Of a stretch of 64,000 nt of DNA, positions 18,068-26,996 are shown in pieces. The notes under the pieces were generated by a model that saw nothing but the letters and a program-made list of their open reading frames with translations, had not been told where the DNA came from and made no database searches. Position 1 is the stretch's first letter, and every line of letters begins with the position of its first letter. Both the position numbers and the translations under genes were made by a program. The stretch lies in assembly GCA_017437045.1 (NCBI GenBank), contig JAFSBY010000028.1:88957-152956 (forward strand), written 5' to 3'. Source of the stretch: Alistipes sp. Lineage in GTDB: Bacteria > Bacteroidota > Bacteroidia > Bacteroidales > Rikenellaceae.

Positions 18068-21000
18068 ATGAAACAAAATTCCACGATTCGCGTTTCGGCT
18101 CTTCTCCGCAAGCTATGTTTAGTGATAGCTATGGTGGGACTGACCGCATTCGCGTATGCGCAGCAACGTGTGACCGGTAAGGTGACGGATGCTGCAGGTC
18201 AGCCCGTAATCGGTGCCAATGTCCTCGTCGAAGGTACGATGATCGGTACAACTACGGGTGTAGATGGTAGCTATCAGCTCGAGGTTCCGGCCAACGGCAA
18301 GCTGACCATCTCGTATATCGGCTACAAGTCGCAGACGGTAGCCGTAGCCGGCAAGACGGCTGTCGACGTACAGCTTGCCGAGGATGCCGCCATGCTCGAC
18401 GACGTAGTCGTTATCGGTTATGGTACGGTCAAGAAGCGCGATTTGACGGGTGCCGTAGCATCGGTCAAGAGCGACGTGATCACGATCACGCCGACAGCCA
18501 ACCCGATGGAGGCACTGCAGGGTCGCGTAGCCGGTCTCGACATCACGAAGACCAGCGGTCAGGCCGGTGCAGGTGTCAATATGCAGCTGCGTGGTAACCG
18601 TTCGTTCACGGCCAGCGGTACGCCGACCTTCATCATCGACGGTATGCCGGGTGACTACTCGACGCTCAACCCGAACGACATCGAGTCGATCGAGGTCCTC
18701 AAGGACGCTTCCTCGACGGCTATCTACGGTTCGAGCGGTGCCAATGGTGTGATCTTGATCACCACCAAGCAGGGTAAGGCCGGTAAGGTCAATGTAAACT
18801 TCAACGCCTACATCGGTGTAAACGGTTGGTCGACGATGCCCGACGTACTGCAGGGTGAGGCCTATATGGAGAACCGCCGTCAGGCTGCCCGCAACGCCGG
18901 TACGTATGTAAACGATGAGGCTCTCTTCACCGATCCGACGCTCTACGCTGCTTACAAGGCAGGTCAGAACATCGATTGGGTAGATGCCATTATGGATACG
19001 GGTATGACGCAGAACTACTCGTTGTCGGTTTCGGGTGGTAATGACAAGACGAAGGCCTATATGTCGTTCAACTTCTCGGACGAGAAGGGTCAGTATGCAC
19101 ACGACCGCAACAAGGTTTACTCGACCAACATCCGCGTAGACCATCAGGTGAATAAGTGGCTGGCTGCCGGTGTCAATATGCAGGGTTCGTTTACCTACCG
19201 CGACAGCGCGTGGGCTAAGTTGGACGATGGTCTGACGGCGATCCCGTTCGGTGAACTCTACGACGAGAACGGTGAGCTGAATCCGATCTTGCCGGGTGGT
19301 GAGTACAACCTGTTGCTCAACACGAACGAGGACAACTACCGCAACCACAGCCAATCGACGCGCCTCTACATCAACCCCTACATCCGCATCACGCCGCTGA
19401 AGGGTCTGACGATCGAGAGCCGTCTGAATGGTTCGTTAGGCTACTCGCGTTCGAATCAGTTTATTGGTCAGGGCTCGTTCCAGTATGTACGTGCCGGTGG
19501 CAACTGGGAGACCGACACCTCGGCTACGGTGAACAAGAACGAGAGCTACAACTATAAGTGGGAGAACATCGTAACGTACAACTTCACGGTTGCTGATGAC
19601 CACGACTTCACCATCACGGGTGTAACGTCGTACAACCACAACCAGTCGGACAACGCTTCGATGACCGGTACGGGTATCAAGAACAACAAGACGCTGTGGT
19701 ATGATCTGGCCAACGCCGTTACGTCGAACAACTCGACCTCGTATACGATGTCGAAGGGTATGGCTTACATCGGCCGTTTGAACTACTCGTACAAGGGTCG
19801 CTACCTCTTCTCGGCTTCGATTCGTCACGATGGTAGCTCGCGTCTTGCCAAGGACTATCGTTGGGATACCTTCCCCGCAGTTTCGGCCGGTTGGCGTATT
19901 TCGGACGAGGCCTTCATGGAGAACACGCGCGATTGGATGGATAACCTGAAGCTCCGCGTAGGTTATGGTGAGACGGGTACCGCCTCGATCGATCCCTATA
20001 GCTCGGTTTCGTCGCTCGAGCAGACGATGATCACGATCGGTGATCAGCTGATTCAGCCTACCTACAACTTCACGCAGACGGTTGCCAACAAGTCGCTGGG
20101 TTGGGAGCGTTCGAAGAGCTGGAACATCGGTGTGGATGCTTCGTTCTTTGGTGGCCGCATCGACCTGACGATGGACTACTACAACACGAAGACCGAAGGT
20201 GTTATCTGGAAGAAGAACCTGCCGATCATCAACGGTGGTTATGCCTATAACAAGCCCTTCAATACCAACGTAAACATTGCTGAGACGAAGAACAAGGGTA
20301 TCGAGATCCTCTTGAACACGCGTAACATCGTCAAGAAAGACTTCACGTGGAACACCACCATCACCTTCGCCTACAACAAGGAGGAGATCACGAAGCTGGC
20401 CGGCACCGAAAACGAGGTTGTGATCAACGGTGACTATGCACTGGCTATGGGTGAGGCTGTAAACTCGTATCGCGCCCTGAAGAAGGTGGGCATCTGGCAG
20501 ACGCACGAGGCTGCCGAGGCTGCTATCTTTGGTCAGGATGCCGGTCACATCAAGATCGACGTGCCGGGTCTGGTACGCCACAGCGAGGGTGGTTCGGTTT
20601 ACTACACGAAGGTAGATGCCGATGGTGTTGAGCATCGTTATGATGCCGCTAATCCGTATGCTATCTCGGATGCCGACGCACAGATCATTGGTCACAACTC
20701 GCCCGATTGGACGATGGGTATCAACAACACCTTCACCTACAAGAACTTCGACCTGTCGATCTACATGTATCTGCGTTGGGGCTCGATGTTCAAGTACAGC
20801 CTGGCTACGGACTACGATCCGACGGGTGTAAACAACTATCCGGCACACTTCAACGTTTGGTCGCCGACCAATCCGTCGAACGATTTCCCGGCACTCGACG
20901 CCAATATCTCGAACAAGTTGGCTGACTACACCGGTTTCTCGAGCTTGGCCTATGTAGATGGTTCGTTCTTCAAGATCAAGAACATCACGCTGGGTTACAC

Positions 21001-21181
21001 GTTGCCTTCGAAGGTTTGCAAGAAGATCGGTATCCAGAACCTGCGCGTTTACGGTACGATCACCAATCCGCTCGTAGTTGCTAAGAGCGACATCCTGAAG
21101 GATTACGATCCTGAGTTGAACGGTAACCTGGATTATCCGCTCACCAAGCAGCTGGTATTCGGTGTGAACTTCTCGTTCTAA
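18068..21181 (+). CDS. SusC/RagA-family TonB-linked outer-membrane channel (third pair)
   Basis: This 1037-residue channel belongs to a different SusC subgroup from the two above. It has a signal peptide (cleavage near AFAYAQQ), a carboxypeptidase-regulatory-like domain (GKVTDAAGQPVIGANVLVEG), the plug motif DDVVVIGYGTVKKRDLTGAV, and TFIIDGMPGDY. ESIEVLKDASSTAIYGSSGANGVILITTKQGK comes next, and the barrel ends in GVNFSF. SusD follows after 29 bases. The pair has no enzyme or regulator gene beside it, so the substrate cannot be deduced. Expression probably depends on the hairpin-bearing leader upstream. Confidence 0.95.
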   Translation: MKQNSTIRVSALLRKLCLVIAMVGLTAFAYAQQRVTGKVTDAAGQPVIGANVLVEGTMIGTTTGVDGSYQLEVPANGKLTISYIGYKSQTVAVAGKTAVDVQLAEDAAMLDDVVVIGYGTVKKRDLTGAVASVKSDVITITPTANPMEALQGRVAGLDITKTSGQAGAGVNMQLRGNRSFTASGTPTFIIDGMPGDYSTLNPNDIESIEVLKDASSTAIYGSSGANGVILITTKQGKAGKVNVNFNAYIGVNGWSTMPDVLQGEAYMENRRQAARNAGTYVNDEALFTDPTLYAAYKAGQNIDWVDAIMDTGMTQNYSLSVSGGNDKTKAYMSFNFSDEKGQYAHDRNKVYSTNIRVDHQVNKWLAAGVNMQGSFTYRDSAWAKLDDGLTAIPFGELYDENGELNPILPGGEYNLLLNTNEDNYRNHSQSTRLYINPYIRITPLKGLTIESRLNGSLGYSRSNQFIGQGSFQYVRAGGNWETDTSATVNKNESYNYKWENIVTYNFTVADDHDFTITGVTSYNHNQSDNASMTGTGIKNNKTLWYDLANAVTSNNSTSYTMSKGMAYIGRLNYSYKGRYLFSASIRHDGSSRLAKDYRWDTFPAVSAGWRISDEAFMENTRDWMDNLKLRVGYGETGTASIDPYSSVSSLEQTMITIGDQLIQPTYNFTQTVANKSLGWERSKSWNIGVDASFFGGRIDLTMDYYNTKTEGVIWKKNLPIINGGYAYNKPFNTNVNIAETKNKGIEILLNTRNIVKKDFTWNTTITFAYNKEEITKLAGTENEVVINGDYALAMGEAVNSYRALKKVGIWQTHEAAEAAIFGQDAGHIKIDVPGLVRHSEGGSVYYTKVDADGVEHRYDAANPYAISDADAQIIGHNSPDWTMGINNTFTYKNFDLSIYMYLRWGSMFKYSLATDYDPTGVNNYPAHFNVWSPTNPSNDFPALDANISNKLADYTGFSSLAYVDGSFFKIKNITLGYTLPSKVCKKIGIQNLRVYGTITNPLVVAKSDILKDYDPELNGNLDYPLTKQLVFGVNFSF

Positions 21182-21210
21182 TATCACAAACCAAAACATA
21201 GAAACAGATT

Positions 21211-23244
21211 ATGAAAAAGATATTATTTGCTTTGATCGCCTGCGCGGGTCTTTCGATGACGGCTTGCAGCCTCGACGAGTACAACCCGAAGGAGATCACC
21301 GGTGACGAGATCCTCGCCACCTACGATGGCTTCTATGGTATGCAGGCCCAGTGCTATGCCCCGATCTATGGCCAGCTCTACACCGTTACGGACTTCATCG
21401 CAATGGCCGAGGGTGGTACCGACCTGTGGGTAACAGCCAATAACAAGACCCACACCAAGGAGATGTTCTACTACGAGTCGCTCGTACCGTCGGCAAACAA
21501 GGGCTGGGACAAAGCCTTTACGCAGATGTACAGCGCATTGGGTCTTTGCAACGCAGTCATCGGCCGTGCCGATGCGGTTGCCGAGAATCCCGAGTATGTC
21601 AAGGTGCTGAAGGCCGAGGCACACTTCCTGCGTGGCTACTACCACCTGCTGCTGACGACCTACTACGGCCCGATCACGCTCGTAACGAGCGAGCCGTCGG
21701 AGAGCCCGATTCTGGCTCCGCAGCGCAACACGCTGAGCGACATCTACTCGCTGATCATCAGCGACCTGAAAACGGCTGTCGAGGTGTTGGGTGAGACGCC
21801 GTTCGAGAACAACCGTCAGCGTCCGACCAAGGCTGCTGCTCGCGGTATGCTGGCTCGCGCCTACATTCAGGGTGCCGGTCAGGGTCTCTCGGAGAATGGT
21901 AAGAGCTACTATGAGCTGGCCAAGGAGGTTGCCGAGGCGATGATTGCCGACTATGGCACGTCGAAGATGTACACCGACATCAACGATATGTGGGCCGACG
22001 CCAACAACCGTAACAACAAGGAGATGCTCTTCGTTGCCGGTGGTGTGATCGACAATGGTGATTCGAACTTCTACTGGTATGCACAGCCGGGTAACAACAA
22101 GATCTTTGGTTTCACCTACCCGGGTCTGAACAACATCAACGACCTGAGCGGTATCAAGGATAACAAGAACGGTACCGCCGGTTCGCACGCCTACGGTCGT
22201 TTGAACAGCGGTATTATGGTTCCGACGAAGTACCTGATCGACGCTTTCGATATGTCGTGGGACAAGCGTTGGGAGAACTCGTTCCAGACCGCTTTTGGTC
22301 GTGGTTCGTTCCTCGGTTGGTCGTCCCCGACCTACGAGAAGGCCACCTTCGAGCTGACGGCAGAACTTTGCGCTAAGTACGACATTGACCCGCAGCACGT
22401 TGGCAAGAAGATCTACCCGCTCTACAACGCAGGTGATAATCCGGTGAAGGCCTATCCCAATGCCGGTAATCAGTACACGGTACGTGTATGGCCGTTGGGC
22501 AACACGAACGGTCTGTACGAGGATCTCGTAGAGGTGAAGAAGCCTTACGTAATCGACCCGACGACCATTACGCCGGCCGAGAACCGTCTCTTCCTCTATC
22601 TCTCGAAGAAGAAGATGTCGGATAGCGAGAAGGCTCAGTATCAGTTCCCGATCGTGAACATCGACGATATGATCACGGCCAATGGCTCGTGGGTAGAGAA
22701 TGCCGATGCGATGACTGCATTGAAGGATAAGACCAGCAACGTATGGCAGATGTATCCCGCTATGAACAAATACCAGTGGGGCTACGACGGTGTATTCTAC
22801 GGCTCGAACCTGCAGGTGAAGAATGGCGACATCATCATCCTGCGTATGGCCGAGATCTACCTGATCGCTGCCGAGGCTAATGTGGCTTTGGGTGATGGCG
22901 CTACGGCTGCCCAGTACCTCAACGTACTGCGTAAGCGTGCAGCCCGTCAGGGTGTTTCGGAGTCGGTTTGGAAGCTGACGTCGGCCGACAAGGAGGTCGT
23001 ACTCGACGAGTATGCTCGTGAGCTTTGCGGCGAGTATCAGCGTTGGGCTGTGCTGCAGCGTAACGGTGCTTTGAAGGATCGTCTGACGAAGTACAACAAG
23101 CGCGCTGCTGCTGCCTTCCAAGACCACTGCGTATGGCGTCCCATGTCGCAGACCTTCCTGCAGCAGATCGACAACGCCGAGGAGTATGGTGACAACGGTT
23201 ACGGCACGACGGCTAAGTCGGGTCTGGACGGTTATCTCCAGTAA
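21211..23244 (+). CDS. SusD/RagB-family glycan-binding surface lipoprotein (third pair)
   Basis: This 677-residue SusD homologue has its lipid cysteine at residue 19 (LSMTACSLDEYNPKE). Family signatures include FLRGYYHLLLTTYYGPITLV, the shortened SusD-like mature start, ILRMAEIYLIAAEANVALG and YARELCGEYQRWAVLQR. It is the lid of the SusC just upstream, and a strong terminator ends the operon 28 bases past the stop. The sequence differs markedly from the two other SusDs in the window, implying a separate acquisition or older divergence. Confidence 0.95.
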   Translation: MKKILFALIACAGLSMTACSLDEYNPKEITGDEILATYDGFYGMQAQCYAPIYGQLYTVTDFIAMAEGGTDLWVTANNKTHTKEMFYYESLVPSANKGWDKAFTQMYSALGLCNAVIGRADAVAENPEYVKVLKAEAHFLRGYYHLLLTTYYGPITLVTSEPSESPILAPQRNTLSDIYSLIISDLKTAVEVLGETPFENNRQRPTKAAARGMLARAYIQGAGQGLSENGKSYYELAKEVAEAMIADYGTSKMYTDINDMWADANNRNNKEMLFVAGGVIDNGDSNFYWYAQPGNNKIFGFTYPGLNNINDLSGIKDNKNGTAGSHAYGRLNSGIMVPTKYLIDAFDMSWDKRWENSFQTAFGRGSFLGWSSPTYEKATFELTAELCAKYDIDPQHVGKKIYPLYNAGDNPVKAYPNAGNQYTVRVWPLGNTNGLYEDLVEVKKPYVIDPTTITPAENRLFLYLSKKKMSDSEKAQYQFPIVNIDDMITANGSWVENADAMTALKDKTSNVWQMYPAMNKYQWGYDGVFYGSNLQVKNGDIIILRMAEIYLIAAEANVALGDGATAAQYLNVLRKRAARQGVSESVWKLTSADKEVVLDEYARELCGEYQRWAVLQRNGALKDRLTKYNKRAAAAFQDHCVWRPMSQTFLQQIDNAEEYGDNGYGTTAKSGLDGYLQ

Positions 23245-23271
23245 TCGTCGGCTTGACCAACGGTCATAAAC

Positions 23272-23310
23272 AAGGGAGTGTCTAACAAGTTTTGTAGACA
23301 CTCCCTTTTT
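23272..23310 (+). terminator. Intrinsic terminator of the third susC/susD operon
   Basis: A perfect 13-bp stem AAGGGAGTGTCTA / TAGACACTCCCTT with a 10-base loop is followed by TTT. Confidence 0.9.
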
Positions 23311-23492
23311 GTTAGAAGTTTGTATAACAAGAGGGATTTCAAGGCTTGCGTAGCCCGAAAAAGCGCAGTTTACTCGGTGTAAATGAGCATTTTGAGGGTA
23401 AGCGTAACGCAGAAATCACCTTGTTAAACAACTTCTTTTCGTTTGATCGCCTCAACCAGGATAGCGCCCCTTCTTGGCCAACCATTGGCAAA
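23311..23492. other. Spacer between converging operons, no gene recognised
   Basis: About 180 bases without start-proximal signals or family resemblance. A plus-strand frame is open through it, but it runs antisense into the next gene and looks non-coding. On the minus strand CCGGCTTTTTT directly around the end of the small gene at 23493 may help termination. Confidence 0.4.
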
Positions 23493-23828
23493 TTAAAAAA
23501 GCCGGACTACTGTTCGTTCGGTCAAGCACATCGTCTGGTAATCCAGGCCCGAGAGCAGCACCAGGCGTTCGGAGGTGGGATCCACCAACGGCGGAAGCAA
23601 CTCCGCAAGGGGTGTCGTGTGGTCATGTACTACCGCTGCAAAGGCTTCACACGAAAGCCCCACCACCAACACCCCGGCATAAAACTCGGTAAAGGATTCC
23701 CGATCGGGGGTCGAGCAACGCCCGACGGCAAGCACACATCCCTCGTCCGAGAGCTCCACCAGCGGTTCCCGAACCCATTCTCCTCTATAAAACAGCAGAT
23801 TAGAGGCTATCTTTCTCGATGGCTGCAC
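23493..23828 (-). CDS. Small protein resembling the N-terminal strand region of amidohydrolases
   Basis: About 111 residues, with KIASNLLFYRGEWVREPLVELSDEG and TEFYAGVLVVGL. This looks like the opening beta-sandwich of amidohydrolase-type enzymes, where a metal-binding HxH would normally follow; here it does not. It overlaps the end of the DUF4296 gene. No ATG is suitably placed: GTG at 23828 is my choice, and an ATG at 23885 would give a longer overlap. It is either a dedicated small protein or the truncated remnant of an amidohydrolase. Its downstream position in the operon and the unbroken frame favour a maintained gene. Function unknown. Confidence 0.55.
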   Translation of the reverse strand: MQPSRKIASNLLFYRGEWVREPLVELSDEGCVLAVGRCSTPDRESFTEFYAGVLVVGLSCEAFAAVVHDHTTPLAELLPPLVDPTSERLVLLSGLDYQTMCLTERTVVRLF

Positions 23829-24624
23829 GCAAGAATTGGTCGGCAAAGATACGTACCTTGAGCTGACGCTCGTAGAGTTGATCAATCGCCACCTCGGCCG
23901 GGGGTGTATGGCTGATCCGCAGATTCGTCACCGTAATCGAGGGGCGTTTAGGCTTCTCGATGAAGGCCAGCAACTTCAGATGCAGTTTTCGGGCCGCCGT
24001 ATCGATTGTCATCGCGCGCGAGGCATGATCCTCGACATGACGACGCAGTTGGAAATACTGCGTTTGCTCCTTCTCTCCCTCCGAGTTCTCCACCCAGATA
24101 CGTCGCTGCAAGCGGGTGTTTTCGTCCAGCGAGTCTACCAGATAATCATACTGCACCTCGTAGCTACCCGGCTCCACATCGATCGAAATGGACAGTTTAA
24201 CTGTATCACGCAACGAGCGCACACGAATCCGATCCTGCTCATAGACCGTGCGGCGAGCCGAGCGCAAGGCGACCTGTTTGATCGTATCGAGAGCTGCGAC
24301 CTCGCGGTTGTAGAACTTCTCCTCGGCCTCGAGCAGATCAATGGCCGCCTCCACAACATCGCTCAAGCGGGCACTTTTGCGCTTCGAGAAGTTACCGATC
24401 GTATATTGCACATCCTCGGTCGTATAACCATAGCGGGCAAAGATCGGGGCATAGATGTTCAGCGAATCAATATCGACCCGCTGGCGTTCGATATAGGCAT
24501 TCGTGAGGAAGGCGTCATGAAAAATCTGCGCCAACTCATCGTCGGGAATAATCGTATGCTGACTGCAGGCAGTCGAAAGCAGAGTCAGTGCCGCCACAAG
24601 CGGCCAAGTCAAGCGTTTTATCAT
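23800..24624 (-). CDS. DUF4296-type lipoprotein
   Basis: About 274 residues. The signal peptide ends in a lipobox with the cysteine at residue 20 (LLSTAC), followed by a DUF4296-like helical domain (IPDDELAQIFHDAFLTNAYIE ... FARYGYTTEDVQYTIGNFSKRK). The second half is charged and predicted to form coiled or beta-rich structure. The function of this Bacteroidetes family is not known. The ATG at 24624 overlaps the upstream stop codon (TGATG); a GTG one codon earlier is possible. GGAG lies just before. It is translationally coupled to the ABC-type permease upstream. Confidence 0.8.
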   Translation of the reverse strand: MIKRLTWPLVAALTLLSTACSQHTIIPDDELAQIFHDAFLTNAYIERQRVDIDSLNIYAPIFARYGYTTEDVQYTIGNFSKRKSARLSDVVEAAIDLLEAEEKFYNREVAALDTIKQVALRSARRTVYEQDRIRVRSLRDTVKLSISIDVEPGSYEVQYDYLVDSLDENTRLQRRIWVENSEGEKEQTQYFQLRRHVEDHASRAMTIDTAARKLHLKLLAFIEKPKRPSITVTNLRISHTPPAEVAIDQLYERQLKVRIFADQFLRAAIEKDSL

Positions 24625-25826
24625 CACTCCTTATTTTTAATCATCGTACGCACGGTCAGCGTCGAAAGTCCCCATGCCACCCCCGCAAAGGTGAGCAGAA
24701 CCAGGACCAAATCGCCCACGTGCAACTCTACCGGATAGCTTTGCGTCAAGAAACTTGTCGCCGGGATCTCTATCCACCCGAAATAGGCCTGTCCGAGCGT
24801 CAGCCCGACCCCTAACAAGAGACCGAGGAGTGCTCCAAGCCCGCAAATCAGATAACCCTCATGGCGGAAAATCGCACGAATGAAGGTGTGTGTAGCCCCC
24901 ATAGCCCGCAGGGTAATCCGCTCATCGCGTTTCTCCAAAATCAGCATCGAGAGGGCCCCAATCACCGAGAAAGAGGCGACAAGCAGCACCAAGAGGGCGA
25001 TGAAAAAGACACCCCACTTCTCGTAGTTCATCAGCCGATAGAACGAGGCGCGCAGCTGATCACGATTCTCCACACGGAAGGCCTCGCCGAGTTGCTCCTG
25101 CAAGGCCTGTTGTACCGCTCCAACCTGCCCTTCACGGCACCCCACCAGCAATGCCGAAGCACGTCCCGATCGCTCCAAGAGCCGTTGTGCAAAGCGCAGC
25201 GGGGCGATGACATAACCACTCTCGTCGGCATAATCGGCCGCGAAGATCCCCTCCACCTCCACCCGCGCACGGGTGTAGTTGCCCATCGGCACAAGGGTCG
25301 AAAAAGAGCCTCTACGCAAGGCGTAGAGATACATCGTCCGATCAGCCAACGAACGCACTCCCAACTGATAGGCCATCGTCTGTCCGATCAGCAACCGATC
25401 CAACTCGCCCAACTCCACGCGGCTCGTTCCCGAGACAATGGCCGGCTCGAGGGCTACCACCTGCGGATAGTTCGGATCGACCCCTCGCAGCGTGGTCGTC
25501 GCCTGTCGATCGTTCCCCTCCATGAGAATCTGCTGTTCGAGGATGGCCGAGTAGGCCTCCACCCCCGCCACTGTTCCGATACGGGCCGTATCTAACTCTT
25601 CGAGCAAAAAGCTCTGCCCCGTGGTGGGGCTGATGCGCAGATCGGCATCGAAGACCGAGTAGTTGCTGCGGATGAGCTGCTCAAAGCCATTGAAGACCGA
25701 AAGCAGGATGATCATCGCTGCCACCGGCATAGCTACCGCCACGACGCTCAAGGTCGCAATCAGGTTGATCACCGAGCGCGACTTGGACGAGAAGAGGTAA
25801 CGGCGGGCGAAGAGCAGCGAGAGCAT
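24624..25826 (-). CDS. FtsX-like ABC transporter permease (LolC/LolE type)
   Basis: This 400-residue inner-membrane permease has one N-terminal membrane segment (VINLIATLSVVAVAMPVAAM), a large periplasmic domain (about residues 45-265) and three C-terminal membrane segments. Those begin near FFIALLVLLVASFSVIGALSML, followed by EKRDERITLRAMGAT, a LolC/E signature. By family it would work with an ATPase in moving lipoproteins towards the outer membrane; no such ATPase is in the window. It starts 6 bases after rbfA ends and overlaps the next gene. A second member lies at 51271-52512, so the pair may act as a heteromeric LolCE (inference). Confidence 0.88.
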   Translation of the reverse strand: MLSLLFARRYLFSSKSRSVINLIATLSVVAVAMPVAAMIILLSVFNGFEQLIRSNYSVFDADLRISPTTGQSFLLEELDTARIGTVAGVEAYSAILEQQILMEGNDRQATTTLRGVDPNYPQVVALEPAIVSGTSRVELGELDRLLIGQTMAYQLGVRSLADRTMYLYALRRGSFSTLVPMGNYTRARVEVEGIFAADYADESGYVIAPLRFAQRLLERSGRASALLVGCREGQVGAVQQALQEQLGEAFRVENRDQLRASFYRLMNYEKWGVFFIALLVLLVASFSVIGALSMLILEKRDERITLRAMGATHTFIRAIFRHEGYLICGLGALLGLLLGVGLTLGQAYFGWIEIPATSFLTQSYPVELHVGDLVLVLLTFAGVAWGLSTLTVRTMIKNKE

Positions 25827-25832
25827 GGCCGA

Positions 25833-26171
25833 TTAACGTTTCAGTGCCTCGTCGATGTGGTCGATATACTCGAGCGAATCGTCGAGGAAGAATTGCAATT
25901 CGGGCACATTCTTCAGCTGGTTGCGAATGCGACGTCCCAATTCGCGGCGGAGGAGCCAATTGTTCTCCTCCAGGCTCTTCAGCAGAGCCTCGTGCTGCTC
26001 AAAGGGGAAGACGCTCACATAGATCTTCGCATAGCCAAAATCGGGCGATACACGCACCGTAGTCACAGTCACGAGCAGCCCTCGCACCAGATGAGCGGCC
26101 TCCTTCTGGAAGATCTCCGCAATATCCTTCTGGATCTGCTTGGCGACCTTTTGTTGACGCGTTGTTTCCAT
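25833..26171 (-). CDS. rbfA: Ribosome-binding factor A
   Basis: This 112-residue KH-fold protein binds the 30S subunit during late 16S rRNA processing. The opening QQKVAKQIQKDIAEIFQKEA, VTVTTVRVSPDFGYAKIYVSVF and the C-terminal VPELQFFLDDSLEYIDHIDE match the family across its usual length. It lies within the long leftward cluster, 24 bases after the outer-membrane barrel gene and 6 bases before the permease gene. Confidence 0.95.
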   Translation of the reverse strand: METTRQQKVAKQIQKDIAEIFQKEAAHLVRGLLVTVTTVRVSPDFGYAKIYVSVFPFEQHEALLKSLEENNWLLRRELGRRIRNQLKNVPELQFFLDDSLEYIDHIDEALKR

Positions 26172-26195
26172 ATCGTGTAAATAGCTGTTTATGAT

Positions 26196-26987
26196 TTATT
26201 TGCTGTATTCAAAGACTTCACGATTCTTCTCACGCTTTCGGCGCGGTTTCCACGCCTCGAAGCCCTCCTTACCAAAGCGGTAGTTCATACCAATCGTGAT
26301 CGTCAGGTTGTCGAGTGGCGAACGCAAAGGGGTCAGCGTAAAGCCCTCGATCGTGTCGTAGTGTTTGTTGCGATTCTTCAGAATATCGGCATACCCAAAG
26401 TAGTAACGCACGCGAGCATTCAGTTCATACTGACCCAGCAACACCGCTACACCACCACCACCGACCAGGCCATAGCCCCATCGGTTATCGCGCACGGTCG
26501 AGAAGTGGTAGTCGTGTTTCTCGGTCTGCTTGACGCCATCGACAATCTTCTCCATCTCGTAGGTCGAGGAGATGTTGTAGGAGAGGGTTACACCCGCCTC
26601 GGCATAGAGACGAATGCGTCGCTTGAGCATGTAGGTATGGGGCTGCCAGACGAGGGGCAGGACCAACGAGTTTACGTTGCGCGTGTAGTAGAGGTAATCC
26701 TTCGGATCATCCACGCGATTGACATTCGTGGCGATCGAAAAACCGCGTTGCATAAACTCCAAATCGGCACCTACAGCACCTACGACGCGCTGCGACGTAT
26801 AGTAACGCCACGAAAAGCCTCCGGTCAGAATACCCCAAATGGGCTTGGTCTCCTGGGTGGGCTCGAAGCGGCCGCTGGCCATACCGCCACCCACATTAAA
26901 ACCGATCGTATGCTGTGCCGAGCTGCGTGTCAAGCCTCCCACCAAAACAGCTCCAACGAGGAGCCATGTATAAATGATTCGTTTCAT
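26196..26987 (-). CDS. Outer-membrane beta-barrel protein (PorT-like)
   Basis: This 263-residue protein has a signal peptide (cleavage near SSAQ) and alternating beta strands typical of small eight-stranded barrels in Bacteroidetes: TIGFNVGGGMASGRF, GGFSWRYYTSQRV, GAVGADLEFMQRGFSI, RIRLYAEAGVTLSYN, YELNARVRYYFGYAD. The final strand is LTITIGMNYRFG, followed by an unusual basic tail (KPRRKREKNRE). The exact role is unknown; PorT-like barrels assist secretion in some species, but that function cannot be claimed here. It is co-transcribed with the Ig-like protein upstream (9-base gap). Confidence 0.7.
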   Translation of the reverse strand: MKRIIYTWLLVGAVLVGGLTRSSAQHTIGFNVGGGMASGRFEPTQETKPIWGILTGGFSWRYYTSQRVVGAVGADLEFMQRGFSIATNVNRVDDPKDYLYYTRNVNSLVLPLVWQPHTYMLKRRIRLYAEAGVTLSYNISSTYEMEKIVDGVKQTEKHDYHFSTVRDNRWGYGLVGGGGVAVLLGQYELNARVRYYFGYADILKNRNKHYDTIEGFTLTPLRSPLDNLTITIGMNYRFGKEGFEAWKPRRKREKNREVFEYSK

Positions 26988-26996
26988 GTCGCTGGA

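Noticed and set aside
23346-23861. Plus-strand frame of about 170 codons after the third susD terminator
   Set aside because: It runs antisense through the small amidohydrolase-like gene and into DUF4296, and has a composition typical of a shadow frame.
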